NCBI GenBank assembly: GCA_009193035.1
Contig: SWDT01000182.1
Coordinates: forward strand, 1 to 64,000
DNA length: 64,000 bases
Origin: Halicephalobus mephisto
Lineage: Eukaryota > Nematoda > Chromadorea > Rhabditida > Panagrolaimidae
Direction: 5' to 3'
Shown: piece after piece, positions 24,463 through 35,924 of the stretch
Layout: every line of letters starts with the position of its first letter
Numbering within the stretch: the first letter of the stretch is position 1
The notes under the pieces: generated by a model
Told to the model about the DNA's origin: nothing
Databases searched by the model: none
What the model saw: only the letters and a program-made list of their open reading frames with translations
Made by a program: the position numbers and the translations under genes

Positions 24463-27050
24463 TCAAGAAAAATTAAATTTATCAACGGCTTTTTCGAAGG
24501 TTTCGGCCTCTGCTTTTCCTCTGTCTGTGGTCTTCCAGTAGGGTTCTGAAACGATTATTATGTAATTAAAGTATTATAAAAATCAGAATTTGATAAAATT
24601 TTTCAAATTTTTACAAAAACTTCTCGACACGAATTTCAAAAACTCTGAATTTCAAATAATTTTTAATTTTTTTGAAATTTTAGAAATTAAAAAATTCTGA
24701 TTCTAAAATTTTTGACTTTTTACAAAAAAAATGTAAATTTTTAAAATTTAATTTCAGAGAAATTTAAAATTCTTTAATTTTTTGGAAATTTTACAAATTA
24801 AAAAATTGTAATTCTAAATTTTTACAAAAAAATGTAAATTTTTTAAATTTAATTTCAGAGAAATTTAAAATTTTTTAATTTTCTTGAAAATTTTACAAAT
24901 TAAAAAATTGTAATTCTAAATTTTCACAAAAAAAATGTAAATTTTTAAAATTTAATTTCAAAAAAGTTTAAAATTCTTTAATTTTTTGGAAATTTTAGAA
25001 ACAAATTCTGATCAACTATAAACTTACTAATAAGATCAAACTCATGTTCCTTGCCATCAAATTCGTCATTTCCAGTAGCTAATCCTTCGAGAACCCAATA
25101 ATGTTTTTGAAGAACAGGATTCGTAAAATTTGTAGGTTCATATTTTCCTGTTAATTTCGAAATAAAATCTTCTGCATAATTAATTAATTTTTCATCAACA
25201 ACTTCATTCCAATTTTCTTCTGTTTTTTCTTTTAGATTTCTTTTATATTCAGAATACGGTATTTGAACCATATGAAATCCTTCATATTTCAATTCTGATT
25301 TTCCTTCCTGAGGAATCAGAGCCACAATTTTCGGAGATGTGTGTTTTTTCAAAGTCATTCTAGCTTCAATAAAAACATTTTTTTCCAGACATTTCTTCCA
25401 GAGGATTTTGTACATCAAACCAGACCCATTAACCCAGTCCTCATTGGGATAAAGGTACTGTAACGGACCCATGAGGTAACTTTTCTTCAAAAATTCCATC
25501 GGCTTAAATCCAATTATGTATATCCCCGGAGAATCTACTTTTTTCATTTTTTCAAATTCTTTTTTTTCTAATTTTAAATTTTCTCCTCCTATATTTTTAT
25601 ATAATTTAATTTCTTTTTCGTCTATTTTTTGTTTTTTTGACGGAACTTCTTCCAAAATATTATTCATTAAATTTTCTGATTTTTCTTCTTTAACAAAGTG
25701 AGTTTTACATTTCACAAATTTGTTCGTTTTTTCGTCCATTAATATTCCTGATTCTAATTTTTGTTCTGAAATTAAATAATACACTCCGACGGCCAGATTA
25801 ATTCCATCTCCGAAATTAAGCAACAAAGTCGTCGTTGGCCTCAGGGCAAAATTTTTTCTTTTGATTGCAGTACTTAACATTTCAGCTGATGAAAAACTTT
25901 CTACCGTATAATCGATATTTTCTTTCCAGAATTCAGATACTTCAGAATCAAGCAAATAATGAACCCATTGAAATTGTTTTTGAACTTCTTCAATTTTGAG
26001 TTTGATTTCCAACTAAAATTTATATAAAAATTAAAAATTTAAATTTTTGCAAAATGAATTTTTTAGGAAAATTTAGGTAAAAGAATTTTAAAAAATGCAA
26101 GTCAATTTCCGTCCAAAATTACTAAATTTCTCATTTTTACATATTTTTATTTTTGCGCAAAAAATGTGAAAATTTATATTATTAAAAAAATAAGTTTTTT
26201 AAAATTATCTCAACACGAATTTCATGTTTAAAAATATTAAAAGTTAAGTAAAAAAAAATAAATTAATTTTTATACAAAATTGTTAAATTTTAAATTTTTT
26301 AAACTTTTATAAATTCATTTTTAAACAAGAATTTAAAATAAAAAATTTGTAAAATTATCTCAACATGAAATTTCATGTTTAAAAATATTAAAAGTTAAGT
26401 GAAAAAAATAAATTAATTTTTATACAAAATTGTCAAATTTTCAATTTTCACAAATCTCTATTTTGCGCGGGAATTTAAAAATTACAAATTCTAATTAAAT
26501 AATTTTTTAAAAACCTCACCAATTTTACAGTATCGTAATCCGTGAGAAACTGTCCTCTTGTGAAAACGCTACAAATCTGCTTCTGAAGTTTTATTTCATG
26601 TTGGAATGTGCTTCTGACGAGCCAGATAACCTCCATATAATCGCACGTCCCGGATCCACCAAGAGTATCTTTTAAAAATTTTTCTCTATTTTTTTCATTT
26701 TTGATTAATTCATCAAGTTGCTTCACAGAATCCGCATCCAAGGCTTTCATAAATCCTTTTTCATCATAATCCAGGATATTTCTGAAGACAAAAATGTTAT
26801 CCAGAGCTTTGGCATTTTTGTTCGTTTTTCCTGTGTTAAAAAACAAAATTCCGATCATTTCTCTCAAATCCGCGGCCAAACAAATCCAATTCATTTGATC
26901 TCTGACTGTCTTTAGGGCGATTTCGAAATATGTTCTTTTTTTTTCATCTTTTGGATTTTCTTCAAACATATACGATCCACAATCGATGCAGAAAATGGTT
27001 CCTTGACGACCGGCATCTGGTTGAAGAGAAACCACCTCTTCGTCATCCAT
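24463..27050 (-). CDS. cku-70: Ku70, DNA end-binding subunit of the Ku heterodimer
   Basis: Three exons 27050-26520, 26012-25028, 24545-24463; 532 aa. Ku70 pairs with Ku80, threads onto double-strand breaks and starts non-homologous end joining in the nucleus. The N-terminal vWA-like domain (about 15-190) has GTIFCIDCGSYMF and GILFFNTGKTNKNA. The Ku core (about 200-430) has PGIYIIGFKPMEFLKK, LWKKCLEK, KIVALIPQEG and GFHMVQIPYSEYKR. The C-terminal arm contains NPVLQKHYWVLEGLA, which is Ku70-like rather than Ku80-like. The protein ends soon afterwards and no SAP domain is visible, whereas vertebrate Ku70 has one. The start lies directly after an acceptor (TTTAG|ATG), as in trans-spliced nematode genes. 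Confidence 0.9.
24600..25000. repeat. Intronic tandem array in Ku70, unit about 107 bp
   Basis: Three to four copies containing AAATTAAAAAATTGTAATTC at about 24680 (variant), 24787 and 24895, filling intron 2. Intron 1 (26013-26519) holds two copies of a different unit of about 140 bp with CTCAACACGAATTTCATG. Confidence 0.7.
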
Positions 27051-27891
27051 CTAAATTCAACAAATAAAAAAATTTAAAAAAATATAAAAAAATAAAAATA
27101 AAAAACTAATATTACGAAATCGTCACGACGCGGATTTTCAGAATTGTTAGAATCTTCTAGAATTTAAAGTTTCATATATCAATTTCAAATTTCCTACTGA
27201 ATCCTGAAAGATTCTAAGAAATACATGACATTCTAGTTCTATAAATATAAAAATAAAAGTTTTTAAAAACACGAAACCGTCACGACGTGAATTTTTAGAA
27301 TATTTTAGAAATTTCAAAGTTTCTGGTTATTTCGAAACTATTGAATTCTGGGACGTCCTAGTCGAGAAAATAACGAAAAACTAAATTTCGTCAGACTCGC
27401 ACCTTGTCAAAGAGCGCTATGATTACGAAATCGTCACGACGCAAACTTCCAACTTTTAGAATTTCCTAAAATTCGAAATTTCATATATCGATTTTTAACT
27501 TTTCAACTAAATTTCGGGAGATTCTTAAAAAATTATGAAATTCTTATTTGATAAATATAGAAATTTCAAAAATAAAATTACGAAATAATCACAACGTGAA
27601 TTTCCGTAAAATTTAAAAATTTTTTAAAACAATTGTGAAATTTTCTGAATTCATGAAAATTCTAAAAATTATGAAATTCTTAATTGATAAATATAGAAAT
27701 TCCAAAAATGTAAATATAAAAATAACTTCAACACGAAATTCTGAAAATTCAAAAAAAAATTTTTTAAACAATTGTGAAAATTTAAAAATTTTTACAAAAT
27801 TCCAATATACAGTAATAATAATTGTAAAAAAATAAATATCTGAATTAAACAGAATTCTCCGGTCTTATTTCTTAAGTACCCGTTTTTATTT
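27051..27891. other. Intergenic, AT-rich, dispersed ATTACGAAATCGTCACGACG motifs
   Basis: Several degenerate copies of TACGAAATCGTCACGACG (about 27112, 27272, 27421, 27575) lie between the SECIS-binding protein and Ku70 genes. No coding sequence is supported. Confidence 0.55.
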
Positions 27892-28721
27892 TCAAGAAAA
27901 CAAGGATATTTGATGAATTTGATCCTCCACTGCTGATCTCAATTTTTCTTTTTCCAATAAATCCTCAAATAAAATTTCTGCTCCTTGTAAATCCGCAATT
28001 CCTACGGTAGAAATAAATCCTGATTTTTTCAAAGCATTTGAAATTTTCATTTTCGTACAAGCTTCAATTACTGTAATTTTTTTTCTTTTACATTCCAATT
28101 TCAAAGATTCAAGAGTTGAAGACAATTCAGTCGAATGATCGAAAATTTCAAAATCTCTAGCAATAATCACAGCTCGAATACCGTCGGAATTCATTAATTT
28201 CGAAATTTCTTTCAAACCATACAGTAATCTCTTCTTAGATCTGGCCTAAAATTTAAATATGTTAAAAACTTTAAAAAATTTAAAAATTAAAAAAAATTTT
28301 TAAAAATCAAAAACCAAAATTAAAAAAAAAACTAAAAAATTCTAAAAAATTTTTAAAAATTAAAATTTAAAATAAATTTTTAAAAATTTCTAAAAATTTA
28401 AAATTCTAAAAACTTAAAAAATTCAAAAATAATTAAAAATTAAAATTTTTCTAAAACAAAAAAATTTAAAAATAATTAAAAATTAAAATTTACCTTTATG
28501 GGATTTTTTTTATGAATTCTGTCTTGAAAAAATTTAATTTTTTTTAATAAAATTAAAGCTGATTTATCCACTTTATCTTCTAGTTCGGTTGTTTCGATTT
28601 TCTTCCTTTCATTTTTACCAGTTATTTCTTGTTCGGATTTTCTAGCTTCCAAAATTTCCAATTTCACTTTTGTTTCTTTCTTCAGTCCTCCTTTCGGTCT
28701 CAAAATCAACTCATCCGTCAT
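27892..28721 (-). CDS. SECISBP2: Short SECIS-binding protein 2-like protein (L7Ae RNA-binding domain)
   Basis: Two exons, 28721-28494 and 28245-27892; 193 aa. SBP2 binds the SECIS hairpin in selenoprotein mRNAs and recruits the Sec-specific elongation factor. The motif order fits SBP2 rather than a ribosomal L7Ae protein: ALILLKKIKFFQDRIHKKNP, then ARSKKRLLYGLKEISK at the splice junction, then GIRAVIIARDFE and GFISTVGIADLQGAE of the L7Ae fold. The long N-terminal part of vertebrate SBP2 is absent; the first 50 residues are a lysine- and glutamate-rich leader. Short SBP2 forms fit nematodes, which use very few selenoproteins. It is on the same strand as Ku70 but 841 nt apart, so an operon is not evident. 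Confidence 0.75.
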
Positions 28722-30005
28722 AGTTCCAAAAAACCGAAAATTTGCATAATCATACTGTAAAACTAAAAAATGAACATTATGATGAAATTTCGGTTATGTG
28801 ACATTCCTGTCCCAAATGTTTATGTTCCAATTTTAGAATTGAAACTGAACAAAAAACAATTGTAATTATGTAATAAAACTAAGATTCTGAATCTAAAATG
28901 AGAATCAATAATTAACTTTCTGAATCCTGAATTCTGAACTAATACTTATATTTCAAACACTTATATTCCAATTTTAGAGTTGAAACTCTACAAAAAACAA
29001 TTATAATTATGTAATAAAACTCATAAATTTTTAATGTAAAATCAAAATCAAAAGTCAACTTTCAGAATCCTAGATTCTGAATTAATATTTATGTTCCAAT
29101 TTTAGAGTTGAAACTCTACAAAAAGCATCTATAATAAAGTAATAAAACTCAGATTTTGAATCTAAAACCAGAGTCAATAATTAACTTTCATAATCCAAGA
29201 TTTTGAAGACTAACTTTGGATTTTAAAGATGTATTAAATTTTATATCAAAACTTTATTTAAAAAGTAAAAACTTACATAGTATTTTAGAAGTTATTTTAG
29301 ATAACAGATTTGAAGTTATTTATTTTTCAATTTTTAAAGGGTATAAAAACTAAGAAATAAAGACTTGGAACAGAAACGTCCTATCACGTAAATTTCTCAA
29401 CACGAATTTTAAAATTTTCAAAATTATCGAAAAAAGAAAAAAAGGAGTGTAACTGGGCGAGTCCATTTCAAAACTGAATTGCCAGATTTATCGTTTTTTC
29501 CTTTATCACGAACTTTCTTTTCTTTTACGCGGGAAATTCAAAAATTTCAAAACCGTTAAAAAAATCGTTTTTTTTTAAAATTAATCAATTTCCCATCACA
29601 TTTTAAAACTTAAATTCCAAGAAATTTTTCAATAAACAATTACCAGATTTGCCACTTTTTATATTTACGAATTTCTTTATCCAAGAAATTTTAAAAAACT
29701 AAAAATTTAATTTCTACAAAATTTTAAAATTAAAAAAGTACTAATTTCAACATAGAATTGTCAGATTTGCCATTTTTTCACAACTCCTCTCTCTACAAAA
29801 AAATTCAAAAATCCCAAAAAATCACTTTTTAACTGTAATCCTTGTAGATACAGAAAAGCATAAAATCGAACATCGATTACAAAACTAGACAAATTTGTGA
29901 TCAACTTTAATCAAAATCCCAAGTATTGAAAAGTGTGAAATAAATTAATTCAACCAGAATGCACAAGGATATCTTCTCGTTCACAACACATGTTAGAAAA
30001 TCGGG
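28722..30005. other. Intergenic, AT-rich, with an imperfect tandem block
   Basis: About 28810-29210 has three imperfect copies of a unit of about 145 bp containing TTCCAATTTTAGAGTTGAAACT and AATAAAACTCA. No gene is seen. Confidence 0.55.
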
Positions 30006-31211
30006 TTAGAAAGTTTCCGAGTCATCCAAGTCGACAGCAGCAGCTTGACGGACAATTGTGTCGGTTAAATCACCTGTACCATTTTCGGTTTCAACACTGG
30101 CCAGAATTTCTTTCTTTATTTCTTCCACTTCTTCTCTCGCCATTATTTCCGGCGTTTTGATGTCCGGAACAAAGGCTTCGACGGGAGCTTCTTCTTGGAC
30201 ATTATCCTCCAGATTCGGTTCTTGATCATCAGTTTCGTAAAGGATTTGGAGGATTTTGTCAGTGAGTACTTCTTTTCCTTCCCCGATCTCGGTACAGAGG
30301 ATCTCAACAGCACGAAGTTTGTTGAAGTAGAAATCTCGTTCTTTCTCGAGAGCTGACACAGTTTCGACCAACAGCGAATTTTCCCCTGTAAGTTCGTCAA
30401 TTTTCTGTTTGAATTTGGCTTCAGCAGCAGCTACAGCATTAGCAGATCCGTTTGTAGTAGGAGTCGGAGAAGCAGTAGGCTTCACTTGAGCGGTTCTCGA
30501 CGGAGCAGCAGTAGTTTTCGTTGTAGGAGAAGGTTTAGCTGGAGCAGCCCTCGCAGCAGGTCTCGGGGGTGGTGCTCTAGGAGCAGAAATTCTGGCAGCT
30601 CCCTTGGTTCCTCCAGGAAGAGCAGCTGGAAAATCTTCGCCATTCCTCGCTTCAACAGCATCATACTCGTGATCAGACCAATTTGCATCAAAAAATTTCT
30701 TAAACCATTGTAGAAATTCAAAATTTTCTTGGAATTTTGCTCTTAGCAGCCTTTCAATCGGAATGGGCTGAAATTTAGGATTTGATATATCGATATGAAC
30801 ACAAAACCCACCTTGTCAACTCCTAGGTCCTTCCAGGCCTTCTGGAGAATGTGCCAGTTGTTGAGTTTATCGGGTTCCGTTTTACAGTTCCATTTGACTT
30901 TCTTGACAGGAACAGAGCCGGGAAAGAGGAAGTCCGTCAATCCACAATAAGCGGCTCCAGTGGACATTTCTTCTATCTTTGTCAGATTGGACTAAATACG
31001 ATCATCATATAAAATAAATATCGCATAAGGACTACTAATATGTAAGACAACTGCTCAGTGAAGTAGGGTCATTATGAAGTAAGATAGGGTAATTGTTATT
31101 ATATGAAAAATGGCCATTATTATGCATTGCTGAATATTACATGCAAAAGGAGATAAGATAACCAACCTGGAGGGAATCATTGACCCAAGCAAGAAGCTCA
31201 TGCCGGGACAT
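30006..31211 (-). CDS. ebp: EB1-family microtubule plus-end-binding protein
   Basis: Three exons 31211-31167, 30991-30812, 30767-30006; 328 aa. EB proteins track growing microtubule plus ends and recruit CAP-Gly and SxIP partners. The calponin-homology domain (about 1-125) starts [15 protein letters not shown] and continues [14 protein letters not shown] and [17 protein letters not shown] Pro/Ala/Thr-rich linker follows. The EB dimerisation coiled coil contains [19 protein letters not shown]. The acidic tail ends in ETF, where many EB proteins end in EEY or EEF. Whether it corresponds to ebp-1, -2 or -3 of C. elegans cannot be decided here. Confidence 0.93.
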
Positions 31212-32129
31212 CGTGGCTTGGGTAACAGCAGAAAAAAAAACATTTACAACCATGATTCCTAAGAGCCTGAAAATCGATATAATCAATATGTAATAATATA
31301 ACGTGGGAATTTTGTAATTTAAAAGAAATAATTACATAAAAATGGAGAAAACGTGGAGAAAAAAAAACAAACAAGTGGAATTTCGAAAAACGCGCGCGTT
31401 GCCAGGGCGAGTTTGTCCGACTTTTGACTCGCACCGTCCACCGCGAAATTGGATGACCGAACACGATCAGCGGTCCGTTTTTACAAAGTTAAACAAAAAA
31501 CTAAATTTTTTTGGAATTTTTGAGTTTTCGCGCAGAAGGGATGAAAGTAGATAAGACGATAATTCTGACAATACAATATTGGAAACGATTCGCTTTTTTC
31601 TTACTTTAGGACAGTTCTAGAAATTCCGAAAATTCGTCTCAAGACAAATTTTAAAAGTTTTATTTTTATAAAAAAGTGATTTTTTGAATTTCTGAGTTGA
31701 GAAAAGGAAATGAAAAAAGATGAAAAATCTGGCAATTTTCGATTTCGAAATCGACTTTTTTAAAAAATTTTAGGATAATTTTAGAAATTCCGAAAATTCA
31801 TATCCAAATAATTTCGAACAATTTTTATTTTTTTATAATCGTTTTTTTGAATTTCTGAGTTGAGAAAAGGAAATGAAAAAAGATGGAAAACCTGGCAATT
31901 TTCGATTTCGAAATCAATTCTTTTTTAAAAAATTTTATTTTAAAAAATAAAAATTTTAAAAATAAAAAATTACGTTTTAATTCGAAATTTTTCGATTTGA
32001 TGATTAACTTTAATAAAAACGAAAAATCGAAATTTTTTCTTTATTAAAAACGAGAAATTATTCGCGAAGTTTGAAAAATCCAATTTTACCGATTTATCGA
32101 AAAAAATTAAAAAACTCGTTTTTTTAAAT
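31212..32129. other. Intergenic, EB1 5' flank and dispersed repeats
   Basis: About 31340-31560 contains GC-richer sequence near the presumed EB1 promoter. About 31640-31930 has two copies of a unit of about 165 bp (TTTCTGAGTTGAGAAAAGGAAATG then GGCAATTTTCGATTTCGAAATC). No gene is supported. Confidence 0.55.
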
Positions 32130-33962
32130 TTAAAATTTTTGATTTTCCGGATTAACTTTATCCTCGAAGTTGTCGATTTTTCCGGTGTCCTTAGTGGCCT
32201 CCAGAATCCTCCTGTCTTTCCTGGGACCGCCGTAGGGCTTTTCCGGGTCCCAATCCAGAGGTCCGAAAAAATCGATTTTGTTCGTTTTTTCGACATGGGA
32301 TAAACAGTAATGGATGTAGTCATAGTCCGGGATCGACTGGTAGCCCAAACCGTCGATGTACTGTAGAATCGCTGTGAATTGTTTTTTCGGACAATTTTGA
32401 AGAAATTCTTCGAGATCATCCCCGGATCTGACGTCTTGTTTCAATTTTAGAATTTCTGATTTTTCAGTTTTTTTAAATTTTCTCCAAGGAAGTCGACCAG
32501 ACGTCCACTAAAATAATTCAAAATTTAAATAAATTAATTATTAAAAAATTTTAAATAAATTATTTTTTTTTAAAATTTAAATTAATTTTTTTTAAAATTT
32601 AAATTTATTTTTTTTAAATTTTAAATAAATTAATTTTTTTTTAAAATTTAAATTGATTTTTTTTAATTTAAATAAATTAATTTTTTAAAAATTTAAATAA
32701 ATTGATTTTTTAAAAACTTAAATAAATAAATTTTTTTTAGGTTTAAATAATTTGTAAATTTAAATTAATTTTTTTAATTTTAGGAAATTAATTTTTTTTT
32801 AATTTTTATAATTTTATTTATTTATTACTTACTTCAACGACCATGTAGAACCAGGCTTCGATGTCGTCTTTCCTGGATTGTTCCATTTGACGTAACGCTG
32901 CTAAAGAGGCATATCTGGTCGTTCCTCTGAACGGCACAGAAGCCCTCGGCATCTTCAAATCTTTGGATTCCTCATCTACGAATTTCCGACAAAGCCCAAA
33001 ATCCAGCATAAAAATTATATGATTTTCATTATCTTCTTCTCTTCCAATGGCAAAGTTACCTAAAAATAAAAAAATTTAAAAAAAAATAAAAAATAAAAAT
33101 AAAAAAATTTTAAATTTAAAAAAATTGAAAAATTTTAAATAAAAAAAATTGAGAAATTTTAAATCGAAAAAATGAAGAATTTTAAATTAAAAAATTGAGA
33201 AATTTTAAATTTAGAAAAATAAAAATGTTCGAAAAATTCGTTTTTACCTGGTTTGATGTCCCTGTGGAGGAACCCTATGGCGTGGAGGTCCTGGATGGCC
33301 ATCAAGGACTGTTCTGCGGACTTCAAGGATGTCCCGAGAGAAAATTTCATCGACTTCTGGTTAATCCTCAGATCCCAGAGATTTCTCCCGACTAATTTCA
33401 TAACTAGGAATCTGAATCTGTTTTTGGTTTTTCCTCTGTCCAAAATCGTGCAGAAATGGGGACTTCTGATCAAGAAGGCCCCTCGGAGGACCTTGCAGTC
33501 CATCGAGAGCACTGGTTTCTTCACATCCACTGTCTCAATCTTCATCGCCAAAGGCCGTCCGTCTTCCGTCTTCTTCACCTCAAAAACCGCTCCAAATCCG
33601 CCTTTCCCAAGTAACTGCATTGTCTAAAATTTCATATAAAACTTCAAAAAATTAATATTCATGTAAAATTTAAAAATTAAATTTATATAAAATTAAAAAG
33701 TTAATATTCATATATGAAATTCGAAAAATTAATTTTATATATAAAATTCAAAAAATTAATTTTATATATAAAATTCAAAAAATTAATTTTATATATAAAA
33801 TTCAAAAAATTAATTTAATATATGAAATTCGAAAAATTAATTTTATATATGAAATTTAAAAAATGCAACATTAATAAAAAAACAAACTTGATATTTTTGA
33901 CGTTTACTGGAGATTATTTCTCCTACAGTAGGCAACTTGAAGTTGGTTTCGTCTTCGTTCAT
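32130..33962 (-). CDS. CK1/TTBK-type protein kinase
   Basis: Four exons 33962-33888, 33623-33248, 33059-32833, 32507-32130; 351 aa. All catalytic motifs are present: glycine loop LGKGGFGAVFEV, the lysine in LAMKIE, HRDIKPGNFAIG (formed across an exon junction and typical of the CK1/TTBK group), LDFGL, and the substrate loop RGTTRYAS. The C-terminal lobe runs on to WTSGRLPWRKF and ends in a short charged tail, so there is no long regulatory extension. Nematodes have a greatly expanded set of such kinases, many expressed in the germline; which member this is cannot be told. Predicted active. Confidence 0.88.
33660..33870. repeat. Intronic short tandem array, ATATAAAATTCAAAAAATTA type
   Basis: About six copies of a unit of about 36 bp fill intron 1 of the kinase gene. 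Confidence 0.7.
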
Positions 33963-34408
33963 TTCAGAAAAATCAAAGAAATTAAAAAATAAATTAATTT
34001 TTTCATTTCACACCCAATTTTGTCAAATCGAAAATTTGCATAAAATTTTAATTTCAAAAAAAAACCATAAATTTTTAAAATTAAAAAAACTAAAAAAAAT
34101 AAAAAACGTATTAAGAATTTTAAAAAATTAAAAAAACTAAAATATTTTTTTAAATTAAAAAAACTAAAATATTTTAAAATTAAAAAAACAAAAAGTTTTT
34201 TTTAAATTAAAAAAACAAAAAATTTTTAAAAATTAGAAAAACAAAAAATTTTTAAAAATTAGAAAAACAAAAAATTTTTAAAAATTAGAAAAACTAAAAA
34301 TTTTTTAAAATTAGAAAAACTAAAATTTTTTAAATTTGATTTTTTTTGTGGTTGATAAATTTGCATATTTTTTATCCAAGAACAAAGATTACAACTTGGA
34401 AACAGCGA
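33963..34408. other. Intergenic, low complexity
   Basis: Runs of AAATTAGAAAAACAAAAAATTTTTA (unit about 30 bp) between about 34130 and 34340; nothing else is seen. Confidence 0.55.
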
Positions 34409-35703
34409 TCAGAATCCAGAACTAGAAGAACTTTGTTCAGTTCGTTTGTAGATAGCGTATTTGTTGAGTTCTTTTTGGATTTTTGGACTTTGAGCTTTGT
34501 AGATTTGCTGAAAAAAATTAAATTAAATTAAAATCGGATAAACAACAAATCCAACCAAAATTTTCCTGTTTTGTTCGATCATTGTCAAATTTTCATCGTC
34601 AGCAATCGCTCGGATTTCGACATCGGCTTTCTGGCATTCAGGACTGGCGTTTTTGATCGCTTCAGAGTGTTCTTGATTCAGAATTTTCAAAGATTCACTG
34701 AACGCTTGTTTCATCGCCAAGTATTGAGACTAAAAATTCATTATTTAAAAATCACAAAAATTAAACATAATTTTTTTACAAAATTCCTCGAGACAAATTT
34801 TTTCAAAATTACTGTAGCCTAAAATTTTGGTTTTGTAGTGGTTATTTCGTAAATAATCATACTGTAATAACAATAGATTTTTCGTAAAATTTCTCGATGC
34901 GAATTTTCCAAGTTTTTAAAAATTACTGTAGCTTAAAACTTTGGTTTTGTAGTAGTTATTTCGTAATCAATCATACTGTAATAACAATGAATTTGTTGTG
35001 AAATTTCTCGATGCGAATTTTCCAAGTTTTTAAAAATTACTGTAGTCCAAAATTTTAATTTTATGTAGTGGTTATTTCGTAAATAATCATACTGTAATAA
35101 CAATCGATTTTTCGTAAAATTTCTCAATGCGAATTTTCAAAGGTTTTAAAAATTACTGTAGCCTAAAACTTTGGTTTTGTAGTGGTTATTTCGTAATCAA
35201 TCATACTGTAATAACAATGAATTTTTTTGTGAAATTTCCCGACATGGATTTTTAGAAACTACTGTAGCCTAAAATTTCAATTTCATGAAGTGGTTATTTC
35301 GTAATTAAAGTTTTAGAAACATATTTTCTCTAAAAATATTTAAGTTTCTGAACCAGGACATACGGAGTACATAACCCTGCATCCCCCATGGTTAATTTCC
35401 ATATATGAAACTTAATACATATCCAAAAAACCACAACCAATATGCTGTTTAAAAATTATTTATTAATCAACCAACCTTAAGACTTGGATTGATGTCGTCT
35501 CCATCGAAAAATTCATCCACTTGCGTGTTCATTTCCGCAATTGTAAGTTCCGTATTCAAAAGAATAGTTTCCAATTGTTGTCTCTGTTCCGGACTCATGT
35601 TCAGAAGGACCGGGACCAGCGGAGTCGGGGCTTCAGACGCCACAGGGACATCTTCAGCATAGGAACTGGTACAAAAGATTACCAAAAGTAAAAACACGTA
35701 CAT
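34409..35703 (-). CDS. Small secreted protein, SXP/RAL-2 (DUF148)-like
   Basis: Three exons 35703-35476, 34729-34556, 34507-34409; 166 aa. It starts MYVFLLLVIFCTSSYA, a clear signal peptide. The mature part is helical and charged: SPEQRQQLETILLN, LTIAEMNTQVDEFF, then a second helical half and a Ser-rich end. Length, signal peptide and the LxxxE...LT..E pattern resemble the nematode-specific SXP/RAL-2 family, whose biochemical role is not settled. The family call is tentative. It lies 222 nt downstream of the ferritin stop on the same strand; intron 1 holds a tandem array. Confidence 0.65.
34805..35310. repeat. Intronic tandem array, unit about 113 bp
   Basis: Four to five copies containing TTACTGTAGCCTAAAA, GTGGTTATTTCGTAA and TTTCTCGATGCGAATTTTCC in intron 1 of the SXP/RAL-2-like gene. 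Confidence 0.8.
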
Positions 35704-35924
35704 TCGTTAATACAAAAAGGGATTTTAGTTCTGGGGATTTGAATCTGCTAAAGCAAATGACACCAGGGATTAGCGAATCACGGACTAATGAGAATGAAAA
35801 AAAAAGCAATCAATATCCATCGATACTTTATAAAACAACCTACACAATTCATCATTGAGTAAAAACAAACAAAAGTTTGCAACTTAACAGTGTAAAAAAA
35901 CTAACTTAACAACTGTACAACTTC

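Noticed and set aside
28476..30767. Operon of EB1, the SBP2-like gene and Ku70
   Set aside because: Gaps of about 1285 and 841 nt are much longer than typical operon spacing; same strand alone is not enough.
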